A DNA stretch of 40,414 bases from an uncultured Marinobacterium sp. (GTDB lineage Bacteria > Pseudomonadota > Gammaproteobacteria > Pseudomonadales > Balneatricaceae): positions 1 to 40,414 of the forward strand of contig CANMWJ010000026.1 of the NCBI GenBank assembly GCA_947501565.1. Reading direction: 5' to 3'. Each line of letters begins with the position of its first letter. Within the stretch, counting starts at the first letter, position 1. The notes under the pieces were generated by a model, which saw nothing but the letters and a program-made list of their open reading frames with translations, was not told where the DNA came from and searched no databases. Of this stretch, positions 7,460-16,130 are shown in pieces. The position numbers and the translations under genes were made by a program.

Positions 7460-8542
7460 ATGGCACCCCGTTCAATGAAAGCGGTCGTAACAACCGGCAA
7501 CGGTGGCTACGACAAACTGGTCTACAAAGAGGTTCCGATGCCTGTGATCGGACCAGGCGAGGTGCTGATCAAAGTACTGGCAGCGGGGATCAACAATACG
7601 GAGGTCAACACCCGGTTGGGCTGGTACTCGGCCTCCGTAACAGACTCCACCAACTCCACCTCAGATTCACAACCTGACGAGCAACAGACAGAGGATGGCG
7701 GCTGGAACAAACCCACCCCCTTCCCTTTTATTCAGGGAACTGATTGTTGTGGTGAAGTTATCTCCGCTGCCGATGGTGTCGATAGCTCGCTGCTGGGTAA
7801 ACGGGTGTTGGTCCGCGCCTGTATGCGCGAATCCGATTTCGATTTGCTGGATTGTGTCTGGCTGGGTTCGGATATCGATGGCGCTTTCGCCCAGTACCTG
7901 AAAGCCCCTGCCGGTGAGGTGTTCCCGGTCAATTGCGACTGGAGCGATGCAGAACTGGGTACCATCCCCTGCGCCTACGGCACCTCTGAAAACATGCTTC
8001 ATCGCGCTGTCCTCAAGGCGGGTGAAACGGTCTTGATCACCGGAGCATCCGGCGGTGTGGGTTCGGCAACGGTCCAGCTGGCGAAACGGCGCGGCGCGCG
8101 GGTGATCGCCATTGCGGGCGAAGATAAACAGCAAGCGGTAGCCGGAATTGGCGCTGACCAGGTGCTGGGACGAGACACCAATCTGCTTGAAGTACTGGGT
8201 GAGCAGTCAGTGGATCTGGTGGTCGACAATGTAGCGGGTAATGGCTTTCCGACCATGCTTAAGCTGCTGAAACGGGGCGGGCGTTTTGTCTCTTCCGGCG
8301 CCATCGCCGGGCCGATTGTTGAACTGGATATGCGGGATATGTACCTGAAGGATATCACCCTGATCGGCACAACCGCCTGGGAGGAACCGGTATTCCCTAA
8401 CCTGATCCGCTATATCGAACAGGGAGAGATCCGTCCGTTACTGGCCAAGACCTTCCCCCTATCCGGCATCGCCGAAGCACAGCAGGAATTCCTGCTGAAG
8501 ACACATGTCGGTAAGTTTGTGCTGATTCCGCCGCAAGACTAA
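7460..8542 (+). CDS. Medium-chain dehydrogenase/reductase (zinc-type alcohol dehydrogenase family)
   Basis: The 360-residue protein has the GroES-like N-terminal domain (GPGEVLIKVLAAGINNTEVN, about 29-48) and a Rossmann domain with ITGASGGVGSATVQLAKRRG (about 192-211). The latter is the NAD(P)-binding motif of the quinone-oxidoreductase branch, closing with the usual HVGKFVLIP end. The cysteine ligands of catalytic-zinc alcohol dehydrogenases are not obvious, though GTDCCGEV is present. A Ser/Thr/Asp-rich insertion at about 54-75 interrupts the N-terminal domain. It is transcribed away from the CbbR-like gene and towards the decarboxylase. The substrate is unknown; a reductase or dehydrogenase for an aldehyde or alcohol of the neighbouring pathway is possible. 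Confidence 0.85.
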   Translation: MAPRSMKAVVTTGNGGYDKLVYKEVPMPVIGPGEVLIKVLAAGINNTEVNTRLGWYSASVTDSTNSTSDSQPDEQQTEDGGWNKPTPFPFIQGTDCCGEVISAADGVDSSLLGKRVLVRACMRESDFDLLDCVWLGSDIDGAFAQYLKAPAGEVFPVNCDWSDAELGTIPCAYGTSENMLHRAVLKAGETVLITGASGGVGSATVQLAKRRGARVIAIAGEDKQQAVAGIGADQVLGRDTNLLEVLGEQSVDLVVDNVAGNGFPTMLKLLKRGGRFVSSGAIAGPIVELDMRDMYLKDITLIGTTAWEEPVFPNLIRYIEQGEIRPLLAKTFPLSGIAEAQQEFLLKTHVGKFVLIPPQD

Positions 8543-8560
8543 GCAGAGAGAGCACTTTAC

Positions 8561-8590
8561 GGAAGCGGTTTAGTATCCCTAACCCGCTCC
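8561..8590. terminator. Stem-loop between converging MDR and decarboxylase genes
   Basis: GGA-A-GCGGTTTAG pairs with CTAACCCGC-TCC with one mismatch around a five-base loop. It sits between two converging genes only 69 bases apart, so it probably serves both as a terminator, although no long T-run follows. Confidence 0.5.
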
Positions 8591-8611
8591 GCAATTATCT
8601 GAATAACGAGC

Positions 8612-10006
8612 TTACTCCGATAGTTCCATACCGATACGCTGCACCTTATCCAACAGGCGCTCCAGATGATCATGGGTAACTTCGGTATTCGCCAGAATCA
8701 GACGGATACCGGTACGCCCCTTGTACTGCGCGTAATCCACGTAGGGCCCGCCGGAGCGCATCATGGTTTTGCAGATCTCGATATTCAGCTTACGCAGCGC
8801 CTGTTCGTCGTCGATATTGTCCGGTTTGTAGCGGAACAATACGTTGAGGTAGTTGGCCGGCGCCAGCATCTCCAAGCCATCGCGCTCTTCGATCTGAGCG
8901 ACACAATCCGCCTTGATGCTTTGCAGGAAATCGATCTTCTCAGCGAAGCCGTTGTTACCCGCCGCTTTCCAGCTCAGCCATACCTTTAGGGCGTCCGCAC
9001 GACGTCCGCACTGAATGGAGCGCTCACCCAGGTTGTAGTCGGCGTTTTCATCGGCATGGAAGAGGTAATCACCGCCGCCACCGGAGCAGCAGGCTTTCAG
9101 CGCCCCCGGATGTTTCACCAGAATCACCGCAGCGGTGATCGGCACGTTCATCAGCTTGTGCGCATCCCAAGCGAAGGAATCGGCCAGATGGCTGTCAGCC
9201 AACAGATGACGATGCTGCTCTGAGAACAGGATAGGTCCGCCCCAAGCGCCGTCGATGTGTAACCAGATGCCGTGGGTTTTGGCGATCTCACTACAGGCGG
9301 CAACCGGGTCGTAGGCACCGGTCACCGTGGTACCCGCCGTCAGTCCGATGAAGAACGGAGTGTGACCTTGAGCTTTACTCTTTTCAATCTCGGCGGCCAA
9401 CGCATCGGGCCGCATCCGTCCGGCATCATCAGTGGCGACCGCGATCAGATTATCAGTACCGATTCCCAGCACGTTCGCCGCTTTTTGGCCGGAGTAATGC
9501 GCCTGATCGGAGACATACGCCACCAGCGTTTTACCCTGAGCACCTTTGGTTTTGTATTCCGGACAGGCGTGGTGACGTGCCAGCATCATGCCGATCAGGT
9601 TGGCCTGACTGCCGCCTGCCACCATCACACCCTCGCCTTTGTCGCCAAAACCCACCAGTTTGTTCCACTGCCGGATCAGTTCCAGCTCCATCAGCGTGGC
9701 CACCGGCCCCACCTGATAGGTGTGCATGGTGGCGTTGCTCAGGCTGGTGATCCAGTCACCCAGCAACGCGTATTTGTTCTGGCCGGAATAGAGCAGCTTG
9801 TAGAATTCGGCCTGAGAGACATCGGGATTAAAATGCAGATAGGACTGAATCGCCGCTTCCAGCGTGCCTCGTCCTGAACCTTCATCGGACAGTTTCAGGT
9901 CCAGCATCTGCTCCAGCTCGGCGGCGGGCGGTGCCTGCACCACGGGGCGCCCCTCCGGCATCCATTCGTTGATTGCGCGGCTTAGAATTTCCAGATTCTC
10001 TTGCAT
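8612..10006 (-). CDS. PLP-dependent acidic amino acid decarboxylase, CSAD/GAD-like
   Basis: This is a group II PLP decarboxylase of 464 residues. The lysine that binds PLP is in AWDAHKLM (K284), the cofactor-stacking histidine in SDQAHYS (H170), and the aspartate that binds the pyridine nitrogen in HIDGAWGG (D252). The segment IQCGRRADALKVWLSWKAAG is the signature found in animal glutamate and cysteine-sulfinate decarboxylases. Likely substrates are therefore cysteine sulfinate, cysteate, aspartate or glutamate, giving hypotaurine, taurine, beta-alanine or GABA. The ATG at 10006 has a GAGG site seven bases upstream; the frame opens from a TTG at 10012. Its promoter carries a 43-bp element that also lies before the HpsN-like gene, and a LysR gene sits between them, so it probably belongs to a sulfonate or amino-acid regulon. 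The choice of substrate is inference. Confidence 0.85.
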   Translation of the reverse strand: MQENLEILSRAINEWMPEGRPVVQAPPAAELEQMLDLKLSDEGSGRGTLEAAIQSYLHFNPDVSQAEFYKLLYSGQNKYALLGDWITSLSNATMHTYQVGPVATLMELELIRQWNKLVGFGDKGEGVMVAGGSQANLIGMMLARHHACPEYKTKGAQGKTLVAYVSDQAHYSGQKAANVLGIGTDNLIAVATDDAGRMRPDALAAEIEKSKAQGHTPFFIGLTAGTTVTGAYDPVAACSEIAKTHGIWLHIDGAWGGPILFSEQHRHLLADSHLADSFAWDAHKLMNVPITAAVILVKHPGALKACCSGGGGDYLFHADENADYNLGERSIQCGRRADALKVWLSWKAAGNNGFAEKIDFLQSIKADCVAQIEERDGLEMLAPANYLNVLFRYKPDNIDDEQALRKLNIEICKTMMRSGGPYVDYAQYKGRTGIRLILANTEVTHDHLERLLDKVQRIGMELSE

Positions 10007-10075
10007 ACTCAAACCTCATTGCGCCTGTATCGATGAAAGGCGCCTGTGTTACGGCATTAAAACTCTATGCAGCTG

Positions 10076-10145
10076 AGTATATTCACGAGATCTGGCGGGG
10101 CTCCAATGCTGTTTTGGTTAGCATCGGTTACTTTTCGGCATGAGG
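10076..10145 (-). promoter_or_regulatory. Decarboxylase promoter with conserved 43-bp activator site
   Basis: On the minus strand an element from 10145 to 10103 begins CCTCATGCCGAAAAGTAACCG and ends AGCATTGG. Its TTGG forms the start of a -35-like TTGGAG (10106-10101). Nineteen bases later comes TATACT (10081-10076), a good -10. The same element, with the same spacing, lies before the HpsN-like gene. Overlap with the -35 region and the long 19-base spacer fit a LysR-activated promoter. The ATG follows about 70 bases downstream of the -10. Confidence 0.75.
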
Positions 10146-10156
10146 ATGAAATTGGA

Positions 10157-11080
10157 TCAGGCAACGCTGTTTGCATTACCTGTGTTATAGAGTTCCTGCA
10201 GGTAGGTCCAGAACTGGTCTGCTGCGCCACCAGCGGGCTGGTGTAAGCGGTAGAGACGGATACTCAGATCCAGACTGCGTAACGGCTCCTCTAGCCGGAC
10301 CAGCTGACCGCTTTCCAGCTCTCGGGTAATCAGGCTTTTTGGCAACCAGGCCATACCATAACCGTTCAGCACCAGTGCCTTCAACGCTTCGGACAGCGCA
10401 TTTTCACACGCCAGATGCACGTCCAGCTCCGGTGGCAGGTGAGGTAGACACTCACGCGCCAGCAAACGCCCAAAGAAAGATTCCGCAGGATGGCCCAGCA
10501 GTTTCAGGGGTTCGCCCTCCACAACGCTGTGCAAAGGCTTGCCATCGGCATCGATAGCTGAGACCGGCACTAGCTCGTCCACCCCCACCTGCAGGCTCTC
10601 CACATCGTCGCGCAACAGCTGGCTGAAGATATCCTCGGAGGCGTAACAGAGCAGGAAATCCCCGTTACCGGAGAGAAAGGCTTCCACGTTGTCGTGCAGG
10701 TTGCCGGATTCCACCTTCACCAGCGCGCCGTTGGTCAGTGCTTCCAGCGTTTTCATCCAGGGCGGAAAAAAGGAGACCGCCAATGCGTGCTGAGCGACGA
10801 TCAACAGTTGCTCCCGCGCCGCCTGAATAGTGCGCATCTGATTACGCACCGCATAGGTCTGACTGATCAGCTGACGGGCATGTTCGGCGAAGGCTTCGCC
10901 TGCGGGAGTCAGAGAAGTCGGGTATTTATCACGGTCGACCAGACTCACCCCCAACCAGTTCTCCAGCGAACGGATACGACGGCTGAACGCCGGTTGGGTG
11001 ACAAAACGGGATTCAGCTGCTTTTGAAAAGCTGCCCTGCTCCACCAATGCCACGAAGTCTTTTAACCACTTAAGTTCCAT
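10157..11080 (-). CDS. LysR-family regulator of the decarboxylase/HpsN-like genes
   Basis: The 307-residue protein opens MELKWLKDFVALVEQGSFSK with the winged helix-turn-helix at about residues 16-44 (SKAAESRFVTQPAFSRRIRS) and a normal effector domain after about residue 88. It resembles LysR proteins found next to hpsN-type genes and in HypT/YjiE-like groups. It lies between the decarboxylase gene (same strand) and the divergent HpsN-like/DegT operon. One copy of a 43-bp element lies 41 bases before its start and another just past its stop, in the decarboxylase promoter. It is therefore the natural candidate to bind both sites and to autoregulate. The inducer is unknown. Confidence 0.9.
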   Translation of the reverse strand: MELKWLKDFVALVEQGSFSKAAESRFVTQPAFSRRIRSLENWLGVSLVDRDKYPTSLTPAGEAFAEHARQLISQTYAVRNQMRTIQAAREQLLIVAQHALAVSFFPPWMKTLEALTNGALVKVESGNLHDNVEAFLSGNGDFLLCYASEDIFSQLLRDDVESLQVGVDELVPVSAIDADGKPLHSVVEGEPLKLLGHPAESFFGRLLARECLPHLPPELDVHLACENALSEALKALVLNGYGMAWLPKSLITRELESGQLVRLEEPLRSLDLSIRLYRLHQPAGGAADQFWTYLQELYNTGNANSVA

Positions 11081-11121
11081 CCACCTGCCCTTTCAATCGC
11101 CTGAATACGGGTCGTTCCGGG

Positions 11122-11191
11122 CCCCATGCCGAAAAGTAACCGGCCACTTTAAAAATAGCATTGGTCAGTTTCAGCGGGCGCCTCCTAGTAT
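11122..11191 (+). promoter_or_regulatory. HpsN-like promoter with conserved 43-bp activator site
   Basis: The element at 11122-11164 starts CCCCATGCCGAAAAGTAACCG and ends AGCATTGG. The -35-like TTGGTC (11161-11166) is followed by 19 bases and the -10-like TAGTAT (11186-11191). The copy at 10145-10103 has the same length, the same orientation relative to its gene and the same 19-base gap. The predicted leader to the ATG at 11317 is about 120 bases. On the other strand the element lies just before the LysR gene, so one bound site could serve both directions. Confidence 0.75.
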
Positions 11192-11257
11192 GGAAGCATC
11201 ACAGGTGAGCGGCGGTAAGGTCTGCCGCGACCAAAGTACCAGTTTTAGAAATCGATC

Positions 11258-11302
11258 AAGAATAAGAACCTTTTAAGAATAAGAAGCTTTTAAGAATAAG
11301 AA
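11258..11302 (+). repeat. 17-bp direct tandem repeat in the HpsN-like leader
   Basis: The unit AAGAATAAGAANCTTTT occurs at 11258-11274 and 11275-11291, and a third copy begins at 11292 and is cut off after 11 bases. The array ends 14 bases before the ATG at 11317, so it occupies the translation-initiation region of the mRNA. It is AT-rich, unlike the coding sequence around it. Confidence 0.85.
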
Positions 11303-11316
11303 ATGGGAACCTGCCG

Positions 11317-12624
11317 ATGGAATACCTGAAGAAGTCCACCGCACCGGTGGCGGAAAACGACGAACGCATCCAGCAAACGGTGAAACAGATGCTGGCCCGT
11401 ATCGAACAGGATGGCGAAAGTGCCGTGCGCGAATACGCCGCCCAGTTCGATAACTGGCAGGGCGACTTTATCCTCTCCAACGCAAAACGCGCCGAATTGA
11501 TTGCGCAGGTCCCGGATCAGGTGAAAGAGGATATCCAGTTCGCTTATCAGCAGGTGAAAACCTTCGCCGAAGCGCAGCGCGGCAGCCTGACCGAGTTTGA
11601 GATCGAGTCAGCGCCGGGTGTGAAGCTGGGCCAGAAGGTGATTCCTGTAAACTGCGCCGGTTGTTACGTACCCGGCGGCCGCTACTCCCACGCTGCTTCG
11701 GCATTGATGAGCATCGCCACCGCTAAGGTTGCGGGTGTAGAAACCATTGTCGCCTGCTCCCCACCCAAAGATGGCAGCATCCACCCGGCGATTGTCTACG
11801 CAATGGATCTGGCCGGTGCCGACATCATTCTGGAGATGGGCGGTGTGCATGCAGTCGCCACCATGGCGAAAGGCCTGTTTACCGGCGTAGCGGCGGACAT
11901 TCTGGTGGGTCCGGGTAACGGTTACGTGGCCGAAGCCAAACGCCTGCTGTTCGGCGAGGTGGGTATCGATGTCTTCGCCGGTCCAACCGAATCCGCCATC
12001 ATTGCCGACGAAACAGCGGACCCGATGACCATCGCGGTCGATCTGGTTTCTCAGGCAGAGCACGGTTACGACTCCCCGGTCTGGCTCTTCACCACCAGCC
12101 GCAACGTGGGCGAGAAAGTGGCCGAACTGATGCCGAAAGTCGCCGCCGACATGCCCAATCAGGAGGTGGTGCAGTCCGCATGGGACAACCACGGAGAGAT
12201 CATCTTCTGCGAAACTCGCGAGGAGTGTGTACAGGTTAGCGACCAGTACGCTTCCGAGCACCTGCAGGTGATCGCCGAAGATCTGGACTGGTGGCGCGAC
12301 AATCTGCGTAACTACGGCTCCCTGTTCTTGGGGGAAGGCGCAACGGTCACCCACGGCGACAAATGCTCCGGCACCAACCATATCCTGCCGACCAAACGGG
12401 TGGCCCGTTACAGCGGCGGTCTGAACGTACACAAGTTCCTGAAGATCCTCACCTATCAGGCGATCAGCAAAGAGGCCAACCTGCAGTTCAGTGCAGCGGG
12501 TTCGCGTATCTCCCGCGCCGAAGGGATGGAAGGTCACGCCCGCGCCTGCGACTGGCGTCTGCGCAAGTACTTCCCGGATCAGGAGTGGGATTTCTACGTA
12601 TACGACCAGAAGCGTTACGACTGA
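11317..12624 (+). CDS. hpsN: HisD-superfamily dehydrogenase, HpsN (sulfopropanediol dehydrogenase)-like
   Basis: The 435-residue protein keeps the catalytic layout of histidinol dehydrogenase: zinc ligands Q246 and H249 (SQAEHG), D348 (HGDKCSGTNH) and H407 (GMEGHA), and the catalytic pair E314-H315 (SEHL). Segments such as NCAGCYVPGGRYSHAAS, the DLDWWRDNL-NYGSLFLG region and the GDKCSGTNHILPT run are those of HpsN, which oxidises 2,3-dihydroxypropane-1-sulfonate (DHPS) to sulfolactate with NAD+, and not of the histidine-pathway enzyme. No other his genes are near. The gene is followed after 12 bases by a DegT-type aminotransferase, an unusual partner that suggests an amino-sulfonate such as cysteinolate as substrate (inference). 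The symbol marks the nearest known family and not a proven activity. Confidence 0.75.
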   Translation: MEYLKKSTAPVAENDERIQQTVKQMLARIEQDGESAVREYAAQFDNWQGDFILSNAKRAELIAQVPDQVKEDIQFAYQQVKTFAEAQRGSLTEFEIESAPGVKLGQKVIPVNCAGCYVPGGRYSHAASALMSIATAKVAGVETIVACSPPKDGSIHPAIVYAMDLAGADIILEMGGVHAVATMAKGLFTGVAADILVGPGNGYVAEAKRLLFGEVGIDVFAGPTESAIIADETADPMTIAVDLVSQAEHGYDSPVWLFTTSRNVGEKVAELMPKVAADMPNQEVVQSAWDNHGEIIFCETREECVQVSDQYASEHLQVIAEDLDWWRDNLRNYGSLFLGEGATVTHGDKCSGTNHILPTKRVARYSGGLNVHKFLKILTYQAISKEANLQFSAAGSRISRAEGMEGHARACDWRLRKYFPDQEWDFYVYDQKRYD

Positions 12625-12636
12625 GGGCGGCAGACG

Positions 12637-13818
12637 ATGAAACAGTTCACTAAATCCTTTACTCAGCAGGAATCGATCCCGGAAGCAGGCATCGAAGCGG
12701 CGATTGACGTGATGCGCAGCGGGCGTTTGCACCGCTACAACACCCTGCCGGATGAGAAGAGCGAAACAGACCTGCTGGAGTTGGAGTTCGCCGAATACCA
12801 AGGCGTACCCTACGCCCTCGCCTGCTCCTCCGGCGGTTACGCCCTGCATATCGCTATGCGCGCAGCAGGCGTAAAAGCGGGCGACAAAGTGCTCTGCAAT
12901 GCCTTCACCCTGGCACCGGTACCGGGCGCGATCCACAACAGCGGTGCGGTTCCTGTGCTGGTCGATGTGGCGGAGGACTACTGCATCGATCTGGACGATC
13001 TGGAGCAGAAAGCAGCAGAGAGCGGCGCGAAGTATTTCATGCTCTCCCATATGCGCGGCCATCTAGCAGACATGGATCGGGTAATGGCAATCTGCAAACG
13101 TTACGGCCTGTTCCTGATCGAAGACTGCGCCCACACCATGGGTGCCACCTGGAATGGTCAGAAGAGCGGCACCTTCGGCGACGTAGCCTGCTTCAGTATG
13201 CAGACCTACAAACACATCAACTCCGGCGAAGGCGGTTTCCTCACCACCCGCCACTCCGACGTGATGGCGCGGGCGATCATGCACTCCGGCTCCTACATGC
13301 TGTTCGAGCGCCACTTTGCGGCGCCACCGGCGGAGGTGTTTGAGCAGATCCGTTATGAAACGCCAAACTACAGCGGACGCATGGACAACCTGCGCGCCGC
13401 CATCCTGCGCCCGCAGTTGGCGGATCTGGATGCTCAGTGTGAACGCTGGAATGCACGGTACCGGATTCTGGAAACGATCTTTAACCGCAGCGAAAAGATC
13501 CATATCCCGGCACGCCCGGAGAAAGAGGGTTATGTCGCCAGCTCCATCCAGTTCTCCCTGCCCGGCTTCAGCACCGAGCAGATTCAGGCGGTGGTAAAGC
13601 AGTGCGGAGAGCGCGGCGTGATCCTGAAATGGTTTGGCGACAACGTACCGCGCGATTACACCAGCCGTTACGACAGCTGGAAATATATCGAAGCGATGCC
13701 GCAGCTACCGAAGACGGAGAAGATCCTCTCCACCCTGCTGGATATGCGCATTCCGCTCACCTTCAGCGAAGATGATTGCCAGCTGATCGGGGAGATTATC
13801 GCAGAGGTTGTTGGGTAA
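12637..13818 (+). CDS. DegT/DnrJ/EryC1/StrS-family PLP aminotransferase
   Basis: The 393-residue protein has the family's PLP lysine in MQTYKHINSGEGG (K192), the cofactor-binding aspartate in LIEDCAH (D163), and the phosphate-binding ACSSGGYALH segment (about 62-71). Members usually transaminate keto-sugars using glutamate or glutamine, but no sugar-nucleotide genes lie near. It begins 12 bases after the HpsN-like stop and is clearly in that operon. With the neighbouring dehydrogenase, and the decarboxylase under the same type of promoter, a role in making or degrading a small amino alcohol or amino sulfonate is plausible but unproven. Confidence 0.88.
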   Translation: MKQFTKSFTQQESIPEAGIEAAIDVMRSGRLHRYNTLPDEKSETDLLELEFAEYQGVPYALACSSGGYALHIAMRAAGVKAGDKVLCNAFTLAPVPGAIHNSGAVPVLVDVAEDYCIDLDDLEQKAAESGAKYFMLSHMRGHLADMDRVMAICKRYGLFLIEDCAHTMGATWNGQKSGTFGDVACFSMQTYKHINSGEGGFLTTRHSDVMARAIMHSGSYMLFERHFAAPPAEVFEQIRYETPNYSGRMDNLRAAILRPQLADLDAQCERWNARYRILETIFNRSEKIHIPARPEKEGYVASSIQFSLPGFSTEQIQAVVKQCGERGVILKWFGDNVPRDYTSRYDSWKYIEAMPQLPKTEKILSTLLDMRIPLTFSEDDCQLIGEIIAEVVG

Positions 13819-13822
13819 TTCT

Positions 13823-13894
13823 GTTGGGAGTCGCTTCGCTCGTCGCCAACCTACCAGACAAGTAGGTTGGCGACAAGCGCCAGCGACTCCTAAC
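13823..13894. repeat. REP-type palindrome, copy A
   Basis: GTTGGGAGTCGC-led left arm (13823-13854) pairs with a GTAGGTTGGCGAC-led right arm (13862-13894) with few mismatches. The same palindrome occurs at 33962-34035, and degenerately at 35246-35324. It begins five bases after the aminotransferase gene stop and may act as a terminator or 3' stabiliser of the operon. Confidence 0.85.
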
Positions 13895-13922
13895 ATCACA
13901 TTCCCAAGCCAAGAGGTTGCTT

Positions 13923-14029
13923 GTAGGTTGTTCATCGCCCCAGGCGATGCCCAACAGGTGACACATCAGAAGTAAGATAATTCACCAAAGACCGATAGTT
14001 GGGCAATGCTGCGCATTGGCCAACCTACA
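13923..14029. repeat. Two smaller REP-like hairpins with the same tags
   Basis: A hairpin at 13923-13956 (GTAGGTTG tag, stem CATCGCC/GGCGATG, closing CCCAAC) and one at 13998-14024 (GTTGGGCAATGC with GCATTGGCCAAC, then CTACA) flank about 40 bases of unremarkable sequence. The GTAGGTTG/CCAACCTAC tags are shared with the larger palindromes, so all probably come from one REP family mobilised by a RAYT-type transposase elsewhere in the genome. Confidence 0.65.
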
Positions 14030-14081
14030 TGAACGGTGTCAGCTGGTGACGGACTCCAACACTCCATGTCCAACGATATGG

Positions 14082-16130
14082 TTAAACTCGCTTATCACCC
14101 TGCGGTTTAACATCCACCGTTACCGCAGTGGATTCCTCCATCTTCACCTGAAACTTGTTTACCAACGATTCAAGCTGATGGCACAGCTGGGCTAACTGCT
14201 CACCGTGACGTCGGGTTTCTAGCGTACCGCTGGCGGTATTATCGGCGACCTGATCCATATGTTTGATGTGCTGATGGATTCCTTCCGCAAAGTCAGCCTG
14301 ACGCTCTGACGCATCGGCGATATGACTATTCTGCTCCGCGAGTACACGCATCGCGTTGGTGATCCGCTCGAAGTATTCACCAGTATGTTTGACGTGATCC
14401 ACACCTTTATCGGCGCTGAGTTTGCCTGCATTCATCACGGTTACCGAGTGTCGCGCCTGCTGCTGCAAACCTTCGATGATCTGCTGGATCTCCTGCGTCG
14501 AACTCTGGGTACGTGCGGCAAGATTTCGCACCTCATCCGCTACCACAGAGAATCCACGACCGGCGTCACCCGCACGCGCCGCTTCGATCGCCGCATTCAG
14601 CGCCAGCAGATTGGTCTGCTCGGCGATACCATGAATCACCTCAAGCACCGTGCTGATCGATTTACTCTGATCGTTCAGTTTCTCAATTACATCGGCGGCC
14701 TGGGAGACCTCGTGCGACAGACTTTCGATCACATCCACCGTTTTCTCGGTGACCGCCATGCCGTCGTTGATCTCTTTATAGGCGTTCTGCGTTGCTTCCA
14801 ATGCTTCAGCTGCACTGCTCGCCACATATTGCACCGAGGAGTTCAGCTCCTCGATCGCCGCCGTCGCCAGGCGGGTATCTTCGTGTTGCAGGTTCACCCC
14901 TTCATTGGTCCGGTCCAGCGTGTTCGACATACCGGTTGTAGCGTCACCGATTACACGCGTAGAGGTAGAAACACTTCGGATGATATCGGTAAATTTATCG
15001 AGAAATACGTTAAACCGGCGCTCAAGTTCGGCGATCTCATCGTTAGTCCTCACCGCCAGCTTCTGCCGCAGGTCACCCCGCCCCTCTACCAGGGAGTTGA
15101 TATAAGCTGTCATCTCGTTCAGCGGCTGGGTCAACGAACGAGCCATAAAATAGGCCACCGCCCCAATCAGCAGCAACGAAACCGATACGATCACAGCAAA
15201 ACGCATATTCAATGCCGCCACCGGTGCCATCGCTTCCGCTTCGTCAATCTCAGAGAGCAGTGCCCAGGTAATATCTTTCACCCTGAACGGCGTGTACGAA
15301 GAAAGCACCGGATTACCGTTGTAATCGATGATCACCTGAGTGTCGCTGCCGCCCGCAAGCGCAGCATTGGATGCCACTGTATCAACGCTGCCCAATGACG
15401 GATTACCGAAGGAAGACAACACACTGCGATTCACCGGATCCAGATAGGAATCGGAGCGCATCAGACGATCCGGCCCCACCAGGTAGGTTTCACCCGTCTC
15501 TCCCTGGCCTGCACGTGCGGTCATCACCTGATTGAGATGATCGATAGAGAGCTGCAGCGCAACGATCAGTTTGATATCACCCTTCTTGTCCAGAATCGGT
15601 TTGGCGATAAACGCAGCAGGCGCATCACTGGAGGGTGCGTAAGGCGCGAAGTCGACAATCTCGGCACTCTTACTTGCAGTAACCTTTCGAAACAGCCCAC
15701 CCAGATTGGAATCTGCGTAAGGACCGTCATTCAGACCGGTTTGATAATCCGCCTCACGTTCGATGGTATAGAAAATATGACCGCTGGCGTCGATCAGGAA
15801 AAGATCGTAATAGCCACCCTGCTCCTTAAACTGGGTGTAGAAGGCATGCGCGTCTTTATCTACCTTGTCCAGCGCTTGGGTTCCGTTGTGCAGCTGCAGG
15901 TGGTCGGCTATTGATGCCAGAACGGCAAGATCGCTGAAACGCTCGTTAAAGTAATCCTGCAATAGACGTTTCTTAATCTCGCGGATACTGGTGAGGTGCT
16001 GATAGGTTTGCTTTTCCAGTGCAGCTGATCCGGTGCTGTTACTGATACCCATCACTAGCAACAGAGGCAACATCCCCATCAGCAGCAGAGCAAACAACAA
16101 CTTCTGACGGATCTTAAACGCTCGAAACAT
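14082..16130 (-). CDS. Methyl-accepting chemotaxis protein with dCache-type sensor
   Basis: The 682-residue receptor has a first membrane helix at about residues 10-30, a long periplasmic domain (about 35-300) with dCache/Cache-like features, and a second helix at about 308-330. A HAMP domain (about 330-385) and a cytoplasmic signalling domain follow, with the hairpin tip [21 protein letters not shown]. It should sense a small molecule outside the cell and signal to CheA. The ATG at 16130 ([10 protein letters not shown]) has a strong GGGAGG site; a frame extending to 16163 adds 11 residues without support. The ligand is unknown. It is monocistronic and faces the REP-rich gap after the aminotransferase operon. 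Confidence 0.92.
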   Translation of the reverse strand: MFRAFKIRQKLLFALLLMGMLPLLLVMGISNSTGSAALEKQTYQHLTSIREIKKRLLQDYFNERFSDLAVLASIADHLQLHNGTQALDKVDKDAHAFYTQFKEQGGYYDLFLIDASGHIFYTIEREADYQTGLNDGPYADSNLGGLFRKVTASKSAEIVDFAPYAPSSDAPAAFIAKPILDKKGDIKLIVALQLSIDHLNQVMTARAGQGETGETYLVGPDRLMRSDSYLDPVNRSVLSSFGNPSLGSVDTVASNAALAGGSDTQVIIDYNGNPVLSSYTPFRVKDITWALLSEIDEAEAMAPVAALNMRFAVIVSVSLLLIGAVAYFMARSLTQPLNEMTAYINSLVEGRGDLRQKLAVRTNDEIAELERRFNVFLDKFTDIIRSVSTSTRVIGDATTGMSNTLDRTNEGVNLQHEDTRLATAAIEELNSSVQYVASSAAEALEATQNAYKEINDGMAVTEKTVDVIESLSHEVSQAADVIEKLNDQSKSISTVLEVIHGIAEQTNLLALNAAIEAARAGDAGRGFSVVADEVRNLAARTQSSTQEIQQIIEGLQQQARHSVTVMNAGKLSADKGVDHVKHTGEYFERITNAMRVLAEQNSHIADASERQADFAEGIHQHIKHMDQVADNTASGTLETRRHGEQLAQLCHQLESLVNKFQVKMEESTAVTVDVKPQGDKRV

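Noticed and set aside
8612-10006. Aromatic amino acid decarboxylase
   Set aside because: The QCGRRADALKVWL segment is that of the glutamate/cysteine-sulfinate group.
11317-12624. Histidinol dehydrogenase of histidine biosynthesis
   Set aside because: Catalytic residues fit the superfamily, but the surrounding sequence resembles HpsN and no other histidine genes are present.
11608-13062. 484-codon minus-strand open frame opposite the HpsN-like and DegT genes
   Set aside because: It is a shadow of two well-supported genes on the plus strand; the protein is His/Val/Gly-rich without any domain and spans two separate genes.
13823-14029. CRISPR array
   Set aside because: The repeats are palindromes of different sizes without regular spacers; they fit REP elements.
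14322-15398. 358-codon plus-strand frame inside the chemoreceptor gene
   Set aside because: Antisense to the HAMP and signalling domains, which are conserved on the minus strand.
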